This document shows positions 1 through 10,978 of a stretch of DNA of 64,000 nt, piece by piece. A program made the position numbers and the translations under genes. Under the pieces are notes generated by a model that saw only the letters and a program-made list of their open reading frames with translations, was not told where the DNA came from and made no database searches. Origin of the DNA: Anaerotruncus colihominis (GTDB lineage Bacteria > Bacillota > Clostridia > Oscillospirales > Ruminococcaceae); contig CP102255.1 in the NCBI GenBank assembly GCA_025146135.1, positions 1-64,000 on the forward strand, in the 5' to 3' direction. Within the stretch, counting starts at the first letter, position 1; each line of letters begins with the position of its first letter.

Positions 1-1320
1 ATGGATTCATTCGCAGAATTATTTGCTCTTGTCCTTGACCTCTGCAAAAATCAGATCTCCGACGTCGCCTTTAACCTGTGGCTCAAGGATATCATTCCTC
101 TGCGCTTGGAAGGCTCGGCCGCTTTCCTTCAGGTTAATTCCGAATTTAAAATGAACATTATCCGTGAAAAATATACTTCCATCCTCAAGTCGGCTTTTGA
201 AACGACGTTGGGTTTTCCGGTCGATGTCATCATTACCTGCGAAACGCCGCAGCCGGCTGAAAAACCGGCCGGGCCGCCGCCTTCCGACGCGGCGGCCGTC
301 AACGGTGAATATGACTATACGTTTGATACGTTTATCGTCGGCTCCTCCAATAAATTTGCACATGCAGCCTCCCTTGCTGTCGCGGCCAACCCCGCAAATG
401 CCTATAACCCGCTGTTTATTTACGGAGGCTCCGGTCTTGGCAAAACGCATCTTCTATACGCCATCTGTGCTGAAATCCGCAAAAACCGCCCAAATTATAA
501 CATCATCTATGTAAAGGGCGACGAATTTGCCAATGATATTATCACAGCCATCCGCGACCAGCGCACGGCTGAATTCCGCGAACGATACCGTAAAGCCGAC
601 GTGCTGCTCGTAGACGATATTCAATTCATCGGCGGCAAGGAAAGCACACAGGAAGAATTTTTCCATACCTTTAATACATTATACGAATCAAACAAGCAGA
701 TTGTACTTGCGTCCGACCGTCCGCCCAAGGAGATCAAAACGTTGGAGGACCGCCTGCGTACACGCTTTGAATGGGGTCTTTTGGCAGATATTCAGATCCC
801 GGATTTTGAAACGCGCATTGCAATCATCCGGCGCAAAGCGCAGCTTCTCGATATTCAGATGCCGGATGATGTCGCTGAATATATTGCCAATCGCCTTAAA
901 ACAAATATCCGCCAGCTTGAAGGGACTGTCAAAAAACTGAAAGCCTATAAGCTGCTGCAGGGAACAAACCCTTCTATTATGATCGCACAGAATGCGATCC
1001 GTGACATCCTCAACGACAACCAGCCGGTCCCTGTCACTGTCGAGCGCATCATTTCCGAGGTGGGACGCACATACGGCATCTCGCCGCAGGACATCCGTTC
1101 AAACAAGCGCAGCGCGCAGATATCAGCGGCCCGTCAGATTTCTATTTATATCGTCCGTGAAATCACCCAAATGTCGATGTCTACCATCGGCGACGAATTC
1201 GGCGGCCGCGATCACAGTACAATTGTTTATGCAATTCAGCAGGTTGAAAAAAACATGAATAACGATTTGCGGTATAAGGAAACGATTGAGGATATTATAA
1301 AAAATATCCGTGACAGCTAG
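1..1320 (+). CDS. dnaA: Chromosomal replication initiator protein DnaA
   Basis: AAA+ initiator that binds DnaA boxes at oriC and opens the origin. The 439 residues match the usual family length. Domain I is at about 1-80 and is followed by a short Pro/Ala linker. Walker A (GGSGLGKTH, 142-150) and Walker B (VLLVDDIQF, about 201-209) mark the ATPase. The DnaA-box-binding signature GGRDHST is at 401-407 in domain IV. The window begins at its ATG, so its promoter and RBS are not visible. It is followed by a cluster of DnaA boxes and then dnaN, the usual Firmicute order. Autoregulation by the downstream boxes is likely but is inferred. Confidence 0.98.
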   Translation: MDSFAELFALVLDLCKNQISDVAFNLWLKDIIPLRLEGSAAFLQVNSEFKMNIIREKYTSILKSAFETTLGFPVDVIITCETPQPAEKPAGPPPSDAAAVNGEYDYTFDTFIVGSSNKFAHAASLAVAANPANAYNPLFIYGGSGLGKTHLLYAICAEIRKNRPNYNIIYVKGDEFANDIITAIRDQRTAEFRERYRKADVLLVDDIQFIGGKESTQEEFFHTFNTLYESNKQIVLASDRPPKEIKTLEDRLRTRFEWGLLADIQIPDFETRIAIIRRKAQLLDIQMPDDVAEYIANRLKTNIRQLEGTVKKLKAYKLLQGTNPSIMIAQNAIRDILNDNQPVPVTVERIISEVGRTYGISPQDIRSNKRSAQISAARQISIYIVREITQMSMSTIGDEFGGRDHSTIVYAIQQVEKNMNNDLRYKETIEDIIKNIRDS

Positions 1321-1610
1321 TTTTTCACATTCTACTTTTCCACATTTTCCCCAATGTGGAAAACAACCTGAAAAGTCTTCCACGTTTTCCACGAAGTTTT
1401 CCACATTTTTTCTCATTTAACATCCAGTTTTCCACAGCATCGTTAATATCAATGCGCTTTTTAAAGATTTTCACAATTCTGCAACGACACTCTCCAATGA
1501 AAAAAAGCTTCTAAATTGGCTCTGCAAGCCACTCTGCAAGCTTTTATACATCTCAACGTCCCCTACTACTACTACGATCCTTATATACTTACTTTCTTAT
1601 AATAAGGACG
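1321..1610 (+). other. oriC: Replication origin (oriC): DnaA-box cluster, trio element and AT-rich unwinding region
   Basis: Directly after dnaA lie TTTTCCACA boxes at 1336-1344, 1397-1405 and 1428-1436, an inverted copy at 1355-1363, and near matches at 1321-1329, 1376-1384 and 1385-1393. A weaker box (TTATACATC, 1544-1552) is followed by a GC-rich spacer and CTACTACTACTAC at 1563-1575. This resembles the DnaA-trio of the Bacillus unwinding system. An AT-rich stretch follows at 1581-1605. Two direct copies of CTCTGCAAGC sit at about 1520-1542. The dnaA-dnaN position and box density make the origin call strong; exact melting boundaries are inferred. Confidence 0.85.
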
Positions 1611-1689
1611 GAAAATAGGAGTGTGGAAACATAAACTGCATGTGAACCACGAAAGGAACAGTCTTTTGGTATAGCCCGATAAGCTCAAT

Positions 1690-1801
1690 GCCTATCCCAC
1701 TGTTCGCGGCACAGCCTGTATCAGCGCAGTGCCAAACCCACTGTTTGCGGCACAGCCGATTAAAGTTTTTCGCCGAAGCCTTTTTTCAAAAAGGCTGGAA
1801 A
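1690..1801 (+). repeat. Family A hairpin repeat between oriC and dnaN
   Basis: A degenerate half copy (about 1690-1738) is followed by a full copy (about 1739-1797). The copy contains the core GCGGCACAGCCGATTAAAG and ends in the hairpin AGCCTTTTTTCAAAAAGGCT. It stops just before the dnaN ribosome-binding site (GGAGA at about 1802), so any dnaN transcript from upstream carries it in its leader. The remainder of the dnaA-dnaN gap holds no gene that I can support. Confidence 0.75.
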
Positions 1802-1811
1802 GGAGATATTT

Positions 1812-2915
1812 ATGCAATTAATATGTGATAAGCAGCTATTAGTGGATGCGGTTGCAAACGTTTCGCGTGCTGTTTCTTCCAAAAATACGCTGGCTGCGCT
1901 GGAAGGCGTTTTGCTTCGCGCTAAAAATAATACGCTTTCCCTTACTGGCTACGACCTTGAACTGGCAATTTCAACAGAGATTGAAGCGGATGTACGCGAA
2001 GCAGGTGAAATTGTTTTGTCCGCGCGTATTTTCCTTGATATGATCCGCCGGATGCCCAGCGAGCAAATCAGCATCTCAAGCGACGCAAAAATGTTGACGC
2101 TCGTAAAAGGCTCCATGACCGAATACACCATTCTCGGGCTTCCCGCTTCGGAGTATCCGGAACTGCCTGGCGTTTCTGAAACGACGGAGCTTTCAATTCC
2201 GCAGGCGGCTTTAAAAAATATGATCAGCCAAACGCTTTTCGCGATTGCGGTCAGCGACAGCAAGCCGGTTCATACTGGTTCCCTCTTTGATATTAAGGGC
2301 GGCGAGCTGTGCCTTGTATCTGTTGACGGTTACCGTCTGGCGCTGCGCCGCGAAAAGGTGGCGTTTGACGAAACTCTTTCCTTTATCGTGCCGGGGAAAT
2401 CGCTCTCCGAGGTTTCAAAGCTGCTGCGCGATGAGGAAGGGGATGTCGAACTTGGCGTAGCGCGGCGTCATATTATCTTTCGTACAGGCAGCTACCGTAT
2501 TGTATCGCGCCTGCTTGAGGGCGAATTTCTCGATTATCGCGCCGCCATTCCAGAGGGTGGAGCGACGACAGTAAAAATCGGCACGCGCGATTTGATCAGC
2601 GCGATCGACCGCGCGTCGCTGCTGATCTCAGATAATATAAAAAGCCCTCTGCGCATGAAATTTGAAGAAGGACTGATTAAAATTTCGTGTTCCACGGCCA
2701 TCGGTAAGGCGTATGATGAAATTCGTTGCGAACAGAGCGGCGACGATGTGGAAATCGGTTTTAACAGCCGATATATGCTCGACGCGCTTAAAGCGAGCGA
2801 AGGAGACGAAATCCGCGTGCTGATTAACGGTCCCCTCTCCCCCATCAAGCTGATGCCGGTCGAAGGCGATGCGTTCGTTTTCCTCGTGCTGCCGGTGCGC
2901 CTCAAATCAGAATAA
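1812..2915 (+). CDS. dnaN: DNA polymerase III beta subunit (sliding clamp)
   Basis: Ring-shaped processivity clamp that tethers DNA polymerase III to DNA. The 367-residue protein begins [20 protein letters not shown] and ends with the family-typical tail [18 protein letters not shown]. The length and three-domain clamp organisation fit. AAAGGAGATATTT precedes the ATG. It is the second gene of the origin operon, followed 19 bases later by the S4-domain gene yaaA. The only oddity is the family A repeat in its 5' leader. Confidence 0.97.
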   Translation: MQLICDKQLLVDAVANVSRAVSSKNTLAALEGVLLRAKNNTLSLTGYDLELAISTEIEADVREAGEIVLSARIFLDMIRRMPSEQISISSDAKMLTLVKGSMTEYTILGLPASEYPELPGVSETTELSIPQAALKNMISQTLFAIAVSDSKPVHTGSLFDIKGGELCLVSVDGYRLALRREKVAFDETLSFIVPGKSLSEVSKLLRDEEGDVELGVARRHIIFRTGSYRIVSRLLEGEFLDYRAAIPEGGATTVKIGTRDLISAIDRASLLISDNIKSPLRMKFEEGLIKISCSTAIGKAYDEIRCEQSGDDVEIGFNSRYMLDALKASEGDEIRVLINGPLSPIKLMPVEGDAFVFLVLPVRLKSE

Positions 2916-2934
2916 GCGGCGAAAGGATGTCCCT

Positions 2935-3141
2935 ATGCAGGTAACAATCACAACGCCGTTTATCAAGCTGGACGCGCTTTTGAAATTTGCGGGCGCCGTA
3001 CAGACTGGCGGTCAGGCGAAGGAATGGATAACAGGCGGCATGGTGCGGGTAAACGGAGAACTATGCGCAATGCGCGGCAAAAAGATCAGGCCGGGCGATC
3101 TTGTAAACGTTGGAGAGCTTGAAATTGAGGTTTGCGCGTGA
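2935..3141 (+). CDS. yaaA: S4-domain RNA-binding protein YaaA
   Basis: Small S4-like RNA-binding protein of 68 residues. The S4 fold is visible in the run [12 protein letters not shown], followed by [11 protein letters not shown] and [19 protein letters not shown]. The ATG at 2935 was chosen because GAAAGGAT lies 8 bases upstream and the protein then has the normal length; an upstream in-frame start would overlap dnaN heavily. Its stop codon overlaps the recF start. The family sits between dnaN and recF throughout Firmicutes. A ribosome-linked role is suspected in the family but is not proven here. Confidence 0.9.
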   Translation: MQVTITTPFIKLDALLKFAGAVQTGGQAKEWITGGMVRVNGELCAMRGKKIRPGDLVNVGELEIEVCA

Positions 3142-4277
3142 GAATTGATCGAATCCGTATTACAGATTTCCGCAACATTGCATCACTGGAGCTTGCGCTC
3201 TGTCCCGGCGCCAATGTGATCTATGGCGACAATGGTCAGGGAAAGACAAACTTTATTGAAGCAGTGTGGATGTGTACGGGAGCTAAAAGCTTCCGCGGCG
3301 CAAAGGATGCGCAGCTTGTGCGCTTCGGCGCGCCGCAGGCGGCGGTTGAAGCTGGTTTTTATGCGGCCGGACGCGAACAGAAGGCGCTTTTGACGATTGA
3401 AAAACGCCGCGCCGCCGCGCTCAATGAGGTCCCGTTGAAAAGCGCGGCAGAGCTGGCGGGCCAGTTCTGTGCCGTTGTTTTTTCGCCTGCGCATCTGACG
3501 CTTGTAAAAAACGGGCCGCAGGAAAAGCGGCGTTTTATTGATACGTCGATTTGTCAGATCAAGCCTAAATACATTCATGTTCTCAATCAATACACAAGGG
3601 TGCTTGATCAGCGAAACCGGCTTCTGAAGGATATTATGTATGAAACAAGCTTGTTTGATACGCTCGATATATGGGATGCGCGCCTGGCGGCATATGGCGC
3701 AGTTGTAATAAAAACGCGCGCGACGTTTCTGGAGCGGCTTGCGCCGTGCGCACAGGAGATTTACGGTGGTCTTGCAGGCGGACGCGAGAAGTTTGGAGCG
3801 CGGTATGCGCCGTCTCTGGCTGTCGATCCAGGAGCGTCGATGAGCGAAATCGAACAGCGTGCGCTTGAGGATCTGCGGGTACACCGCGGTGAGGATATCC
3901 GCACACGAATGACAGGAGCCGGACCGCACCGCGACGATATAGATTTGACGCTTGACGGGCAGAGCGCGCGCGCATTTGGTTCTCAGGGACAGCAGCGAAG
4001 CTGTGTGTTGGCGCTCAAGCTCGCCGAATGCGAGTTGATCCGTGAAACGCGCGGCGAATATCCGGTTGTGCTGCTCGACGATGTGATGAGCGAGCTTGAC
4101 GCAGCGCGGCGCGATTATTTGCTCAATCATTTGCAGGGACGGCAAATTATAATGACAAGCTGTGACGGCAGTGATTTCAAGGGATTGTCCAGCGGCGTGT
4201 CTGTGCGGATCGAAGACGGCCGCGCCGCAGCCAGCAGCAGCCATGGGATGGACAGCGTGAAAGAACAGGAGGAATAG
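3138..4277 (+). CDS. recF: DNA replication and repair protein RecF
   Basis: SMC-like ATPase of the RecFOR pathway that helps load RecA at gapped DNA. Walker A is GDNGQGKTN at residues 30-38 from the chosen start. The ABC-type signature region (GSQGQQR) and Walker B ([12 protein letters not shown]) lie in the C-terminal third. I chose GTG at 3138 because it overlaps the yaaA stop (GTGA) and gives [13 protein letters not shown], the usual RecF start; a TTG two codons upstream is possible. At 379 residues it is normal in size. It is coupled to yaaA and lies 1 base before remB. Confidence 0.95.
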   Translation: MRIDRIRITDFRNIASLELALCPGANVIYGDNGQGKTNFIEAVWMCTGAKSFRGAKDAQLVRFGAPQAAVEAGFYAAGREQKALLTIEKRRAAALNEVPLKSAAELAGQFCAVVFSPAHLTLVKNGPQEKRRFIDTSICQIKPKYIHVLNQYTRVLDQRNRLLKDIMYETSLFDTLDIWDARLAAYGAVVIKTRATFLERLAPCAQEIYGGLAGGREKFGARYAPSLAVDPGASMSEIEQRALEDLRVHRGEDIRTRMTGAGPHRDDIDLTLDGQSARAFGSQGQQRSCVLALKLAECELIRETRGEYPVVLLDDVMSELDAARRDYLLNHLQGRQIIMTSCDGSDFKGLSSGVSVRIEDGRAAASSSHGMDSVKEQEE

Positions 4278-4278
4278 C

Positions 4279-6533
<2,255 letters not shown>

Positions 6534-6579
6534 TGGAGGCGAACGGGCTTTTGGACCGGGGCTGGAAAGGAGACGACAC

Positions 6580-7341
6580 ATGCAGGAACAGGAAAACAGC
6601 AGACAGCAGCCGGACGAAGCGCCGGCCGGGGATGTGCAGGAACAAAGCGGCGCGCCGTCTGAGCAGAATCAACCGGCGCAAGTCATGCAGGAGGAAACGG
6701 CGCAGATGCCGGCTGAAGCAAAGGAATCGGACGCTTTGGCAAAGCAGGCGGATGAAACGGAAGACGGCGAGACGGCGTCCACATATGAAAAGCTGTTTAC
6801 GCTCAAATTTCATCTGCCGCTTGACGATTATATCGAGTTTTACCGGGTCATGACGGCTGACAGCATTGACAAAAATAAAAAGCGCATGACAATCATGGGC
6901 GCGATTGTGCTGTTGATCGGACTTTTTTTGCTTGGGACTACAGTTGCGGGCATCAATCCCATGACGCCGGTTTCAATGATCCTACTTTTGATGGTCTTTT
7001 TTCTCGGTTTTCGCAGCCTTTTTTATTACAAATTGTTTTATGATAAGGCGCTTATACGTGCAGTAACGAAAGAATACAACAAACTGAATTATTTGCATGC
7101 GGAGATGGTGGTTGATTTCTACCCCAATAAGTGTGTCGAGCATGTCAACGAACAGCGCGTCGAGACATATTGGCACACGATCCATTCCATCCGCGTAAGT
7201 TCCGGGCTTTATATGATCATGCTGGCGGAGCGGCGCTGCCTGTTAATTCCAAAAAGTCAGGCCGGAGAACACAGGGAGGAAATGGAGGCGCTGCTTTCCG
7301 ATATCTGTGTAAACTTTGAGAAAAAGAGGTATGACGTATGA
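6580..7341 (+). CDS. YcxB-like membrane protein, longer paralogue
   Basis: A 253-residue membrane protein of unknown function. The first 70 residues are Gln/Glu/Ala-rich and look disordered. Two membrane helices follow at about 103-123 and 131-149. The C-terminal soluble part (about 170-245) resembles the YcxB domain, with a Tyr/Trp-Ile strand pattern and the IPK motif at 223-225. ATG 6580 was chosen for its GGAAAGGAGA; upstream in-frame starts overlap gyrB. It overlaps the next gene by 4 bases (ATGA), so the two are translationally coupled. Co-transcription with gyrase is suggested by position only. Confidence 0.8.
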   Translation: MQEQENSRQQPDEAPAGDVQEQSGAPSEQNQPAQVMQEETAQMPAEAKESDALAKQADETEDGETASTYEKLFTLKFHLPLDDYIEFYRVMTADSIDKNKKRMTIMGAIVLLIGLFLLGTTVAGINPMTPVSMILLLMVFFLGFRSLFYYKLFYDKALIRAVTKEYNKLNYLHAEMVVDFYPNKCVEHVNEQRVETYWHTIHSIRVSSGLYMIMLAERRCLLIPKSQAGEHREEMEALLSDICVNFEKKRYDV

Positions 7342-7964
7342 GCGGAGAAGCGGCCGGCGGACTGCCGGGATGCCAGCCAGACGATGCGGACGTGCGGACG
7401 CAGGAAAATGATGTGCTGCACATTACTTTTCAAACACGCCGCGACGACGTACTCAAGGCGTTGGAGGTTTATGATAAGAAAAATAAGATTGATATGCACC
7501 GCAATATGGAAATCCTGGGTGTGTTTGTTGTGCTATGGATGTTTGTCCCCTATGCGTTCGAGGACCCGGGACAGATTGTCAGTTGGATTATGATTGCAGC
7601 AGCACTGGCACTGCTTGGGTTGATCCTGTTTTATCCGAAGCATGTCAATCAGAAGGCTGCCGCCGCGCGCGAAGCCGGGTCGCCGGAATATGTGCTTATG
7701 GTAAACGCAGACGGTATCGATGTGGCAGAGGGCGGCGCTCATTACTATATCGCCTTTTCAGGAGCCGTCAACGTATATGATTATGAAGGCGTCTATGCCG
7801 TTGCCTTTGATAAGGGGCGTGTCTTTGGCATTCCGAAAAATCAGCTTGACGACGATTTGTTGGATCGTCTGCGCGCGCTGCTGGGACAGGCGCTCGGCGA
7901 CCGGTTTGAAAAGGTTTACAGCGCGGCCGAACGGCGCGCGATGGCTAAGATGGGACGGCGCTGA
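7338..7964 (+). CDS. YcxB-like membrane protein, shorter paralogue
   Basis: A 208-residue protein with the same plan as its upstream neighbour: soluble N-terminus, two membrane helices at about 58-75 and 80-99, and a C-terminal domain ending with a GIPK motif (164-167) and a helix. It starts inside the stop region of the preceding gene (ATGA overlap) and ends 36 bases before gyrA. The two are probably an old duplication. I recognise only the YcxB-like fold pattern. No catalytic residues are apparent, and the function is unknown. Confidence 0.78.
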   Translation: MSGEAAGGLPGCQPDDADVRTQENDVLHITFQTRRDDVLKALEVYDKKNKIDMHRNMEILGVFVVLWMFVPYAFEDPGQIVSWIMIAAALALLGLILFYPKHVNQKAAAAREAGSPEYVLMVNADGIDVAEGGAHYYIAFSGAVNVYDYEGVYAVAFDKGRVFGIPKNQLDDDLLDRLRALLGQALGDRFEKVYSAAERRAMAKMGRR

Positions 7965-8000
7965 ACGGCAAAAGTTCCCCAATGATAGGAGATGATACGG

Positions 8001-10565
8001 ATGAAACAGGAACACGACGCCAAGGACGAGGCGTTTGATCCCGTTCTGATAGAACAGCGCATTCACAATGTCGATATCGAGCATGAAATGAAACGGTCGT
8101 TTCTCGATTATTCGATGTCGGTGATTGTCAGCCGTGCGCTGCCGGATGTGCGCGACGGATTAAAGCCTGTACACCGGCGTATCCTGTATACGCTGCATGA
8201 AAACGGCCTGACGCCTGACAAGCCGTACCGCAAATGTGCTGATACCGTTGGATCTGTGCTTGGCCGTTACCATCCGCACGGAGACGCGTCTGTTTACGAT
8301 GCAATGGTGCGGCTGGCGCAGGATTTTTCCATGCGGTATCCGCTGGTCGATGGACACGGCAACTTTGGCTCGGTCGATGGAGATCCGCCGGCAGCCTATC
8401 GATACACAGAAAGCCGCATGAGTAAAATGTCGCTTTCTATGCTGACCGATATTGAAAAGGAAACAGTTGATTTTACCGGAAACTATGACGACCGCCTTCA
8501 GGAGCCGACGGTTTTGCCGTCGCGTTTCCCTAACCTGCTGTGCAACGGATCGACAGGTATCGCCGTCGGTATGGCGACAAACATACCGCCGCACAATCTC
8601 GGCGAGGTGATCGATGCGGTTAATCTGCTCATCGATAACCCCGACGCGGGCCTTGACGAGATCATGCAGCATATCAAGGGTCCCGATTTCCCCACCGGCG
8701 GCGTGATCATGGGGCGCGCAGGAATACGCGCCGCATATGCAACGGGGCGTGCGCGGTTGACGCTGCGCGCGCGCACGGAAATTGAGGAGATGGCAAACGG
8801 CCGGGAGCGTATTGTTGTAACCGAAATTCCATATATGGTCAATAAAGCGCGTTTGATTGAATCGATCGCCGACCTGGTTAAGGATAAACGCATTGACCAG
8901 ATTTCTGATCTGCGCGACGAATCCGACCGTGACGGTATGCGCATTGTGATCGAATTAAAGCGCGACGCAAATGCGCAGGTGGTGTTGAACCGTCTGTACA
9001 GTTACAGCCAGCTTCAGGATACGGTTGGAGTCATTATGCTCGCGCTTGTGGGCGGCGTGCCGAAGGTGATGCCGCTGAAGGATGTACTGACACATTACAT
9101 CGATTTTCAGGGTGAAATTGTTACACGGCGCACCAAGTACGACCTGCGCCGTGCGAAAGAGCGTGAGCATATCCTGGAGGGGCTTAAGCTCGTTTGCGAC
9201 AATACGGACGAAGTGATTTCGATCATCCGCCATTCAAAGGATCGTCCCGATTCGAAAGTCAATTTGATCGCGCGCTTTGGCATTACTGATATTCAGGCGA
9301 CCGCAATTGTGGCTATGCAGCTTGGACAGCTTTCAGGTCTTGAACGGATCAGGATTGAGGAGGAGCTTGCAAAAATCCTGGAGCGCGTAAAGGAATATGA
9401 GGCAATCCTCGGCGACTATACGCGTGTGATGTCGATCGTCAAGGAGGAATTGGGAGTCCTGCGCGCCAAATACGCAGACGAGCGACGCACAGAGATTGTC
9501 GCTGTCAGCGGGGAGGTCGATATCGAGGATTTGATTCCGGTTGAGGACTGTGTGATTACGCTGACACACTTTGGATATCTCAAGCGCCAGCCGGTCGACG
9601 CATACAGGACGCAGCGGCGAGGCGGTCGCGGCGTCAGCGGAATGACGCGGCGTGAGGAGGACTTCGTCGAGGAGCTGTTTATCTGTTCCACACATGACTT
9701 CATCATGTTTTTCACAAGCAAGGGACGGTGCTTCCGCCTTAAGGGCTATGAAATCAGCGAAGGGTCGCGTACATCACGCGGAACAAATATTGTCAATCTC
9801 CTTTCGATGGACAGCGACGAAAAGGTAACGGCTCTTATTAAGGTGACGCCTGACGAATATGAGCGTGAGGATCGCTGCCTTGTTATGGTGACGCGCAAGG
9901 GGATTATTAAACGAACGCCGCTGGGCGCGTATAAAAATGTGCGGCGTATGGGACTGATTGCAATTGGACTTGACGATGGCGACGAGCTGGCGTGGGTGCG
10001 TCAGACGGACGGTACAAGCGAACTGATTATCGCAACGAAAAACGGTATGGCGATCCGTTTCGATGAGCAGGACGCACGGCCGTTGTCGCGTACAGCGCGC
10101 GGCGTCAAGGCGATCACGCTGGAGGACGGCGACGAAGTCGTCGGAATGGCGCGTGTCAGGAAGGAAAGCGGCGCGACGCTGCTGACTGTCTCCGAAAGCG
10201 GACTGGGCCGGCGTACAGAGGTGTCGCAGTACCGTCTGCAAAGCCGCGGCGGCAAGGGAATCCGCAACTATTATGTCGATAAGAACGGGCCGGTTGCAGG
10301 TGTGCGCATGGTCGACGAGGATGACGATGTGATTATCATCACCGACGATGGCGTTATCATCCGTATTCCTGTGCGTGAGATCACTGTACAGTCGCGCTAT
10401 GGCGGCGGGGTGCGCGCAATGCGCGTATCCGAGGAGAGCCGGGTTGTGACCCTGGCGCGCGCTCCCAAGGAGGAGACTTCCGGGGATGACGGGCAGGAGG
10501 AATCACAAATCGCCGCGGGGGACGAAGCAGCCGGCGAAACTGACAAAACGGCAGAGGATAGATAA
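8001..10565 (+). CDS. gyrA: DNA gyrase subunit A
   Basis: Breakage-reunion subunit of gyrase. The catalytic tyrosine is in RYTE (Tyr135 from this start). The quinolone-resistance region reads [12 protein letters not shown], so the residue equivalent to E. coli Ser83 is Ala96. The C-terminal beta-pinwheel carries the gyrase box QRRGGRG at about residue 535. It ends in an acidic, Glu/Asp-rich tail. ATG 8001 lies 9 bases after TAGGAG; an in-frame ATG at 7992 is too close to that RBS. The length is 854 residues. A strong terminator follows, ending the origin operon. Confidence 0.96.
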   Translation: MKQEHDAKDEAFDPVLIEQRIHNVDIEHEMKRSFLDYSMSVIVSRALPDVRDGLKPVHRRILYTLHENGLTPDKPYRKCADTVGSVLGRYHPHGDASVYDAMVRLAQDFSMRYPLVDGHGNFGSVDGDPPAAYRYTESRMSKMSLSMLTDIEKETVDFTGNYDDRLQEPTVLPSRFPNLLCNGSTGIAVGMATNIPPHNLGEVIDAVNLLIDNPDAGLDEIMQHIKGPDFPTGGVIMGRAGIRAAYATGRARLTLRARTEIEEMANGRERIVVTEIPYMVNKARLIESIADLVKDKRIDQISDLRDESDRDGMRIVIELKRDANAQVVLNRLYSYSQLQDTVGVIMLALVGGVPKVMPLKDVLTHYIDFQGEIVTRRTKYDLRRAKEREHILEGLKLVCDNTDEVISIIRHSKDRPDSKVNLIARFGITDIQATAIVAMQLGQLSGLERIRIEEELAKILERVKEYEAILGDYTRVMSIVKEELGVLRAKYADERRTEIVAVSGEVDIEDLIPVEDCVITLTHFGYLKRQPVDAYRTQRRGGRGVSGMTRREEDFVEELFICSTHDFIMFFTSKGRCFRLKGYEISEGSRTSRGTNIVNLLSMDSDEKVTALIKVTPDEYEREDRCLVMVTRKGIIKRTPLGAYKNVRRMGLIAIGLDDGDELAWVRQTDGTSELIIATKNGMAIRFDEQDARPLSRTARGVKAITLEDGDEVVGMARVRKESGATLLTVSESGLGRRTEVSQYRLQSRGGKGIRNYYVDKNGPVAGVRMVDEDDDVIIITDDGVIIRIPVREITVQSRYGGGVRAMRVSEESRVVTLARAPKEETSGDDGQEESQIAAGDEAAGETDKTAEDR

Positions 10566-10573
10566 AGGAAAAA

Positions 10574-10600
10574 AAACGGCCCCAAAAGGGGCCGTTTTTA
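10574..10600. terminator. Bidirectional Rho-independent terminator after gyrA
   Basis: The stem AACGGCCCC / GGGGCCGTT has an AAAA loop, with an A-run on one side and a T-run on the other. It can end both gyrA (plus) and the small Cys-rich gene (minus), whose TAA overlaps the T-run. Confidence 0.9.
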
Positions 10601-10786
10601 TGTTGTGGCAGAGGTAGTATGCTCCCGCTGCTTATAATGCGTGCAGGCCTTGGCGCCTGCTTCACGAATTTTCAGCCGCGGGTAAACACAGTGACCGAAT
10701 TTAATTTCACGGTAGCTCCAACCCAGTTTGACATAATGCTGCCTGAAATATGCACAGTTTTTACAGATATGGTCCTCCTGATCCAT
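10598..10786 (-). CDS. Small cysteine-containing conserved hypothetical protein
   Basis: A 62-residue protein with Cys8-x2-Cys11 near the start (DHICKNCAYF) and further cysteines at about 34 and 49, a spacing suggestive of a small metal site. GAGGTGAGTAT precedes the ATG at 10786, which supports a real gene. It is convergent with gyrA and shares its terminator, and it is divergent from nothing obvious upstream. I do not recognise a named family. A small zinc- or Fe-binding protein is one reading, based only on the cysteines. Confidence 0.65.
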   Translation of the reverse strand: MDQEDHICKNCAYFRQHYVKLGWSYREIKFGHCVYPRLKIREAGAKACTHYKQREHTTSATT

Positions 10787-10978
10787 ATACTCACCTCATT
10801 TTTGATCGCTTTCACAATGACAACAGCCCTTTTCCGTTCAGAGGCAAAAAGAACAGATGGAATGCAGTTGATCGCCTGATTATCAAAAAAGAGAAGATTA
10901 ACCCCTTATGCCGGAAAACCCGGCGAACCGTGCCCCACAAGGGAGGAGAAAAGAAATAGACGGGGCGACGGATATCCA

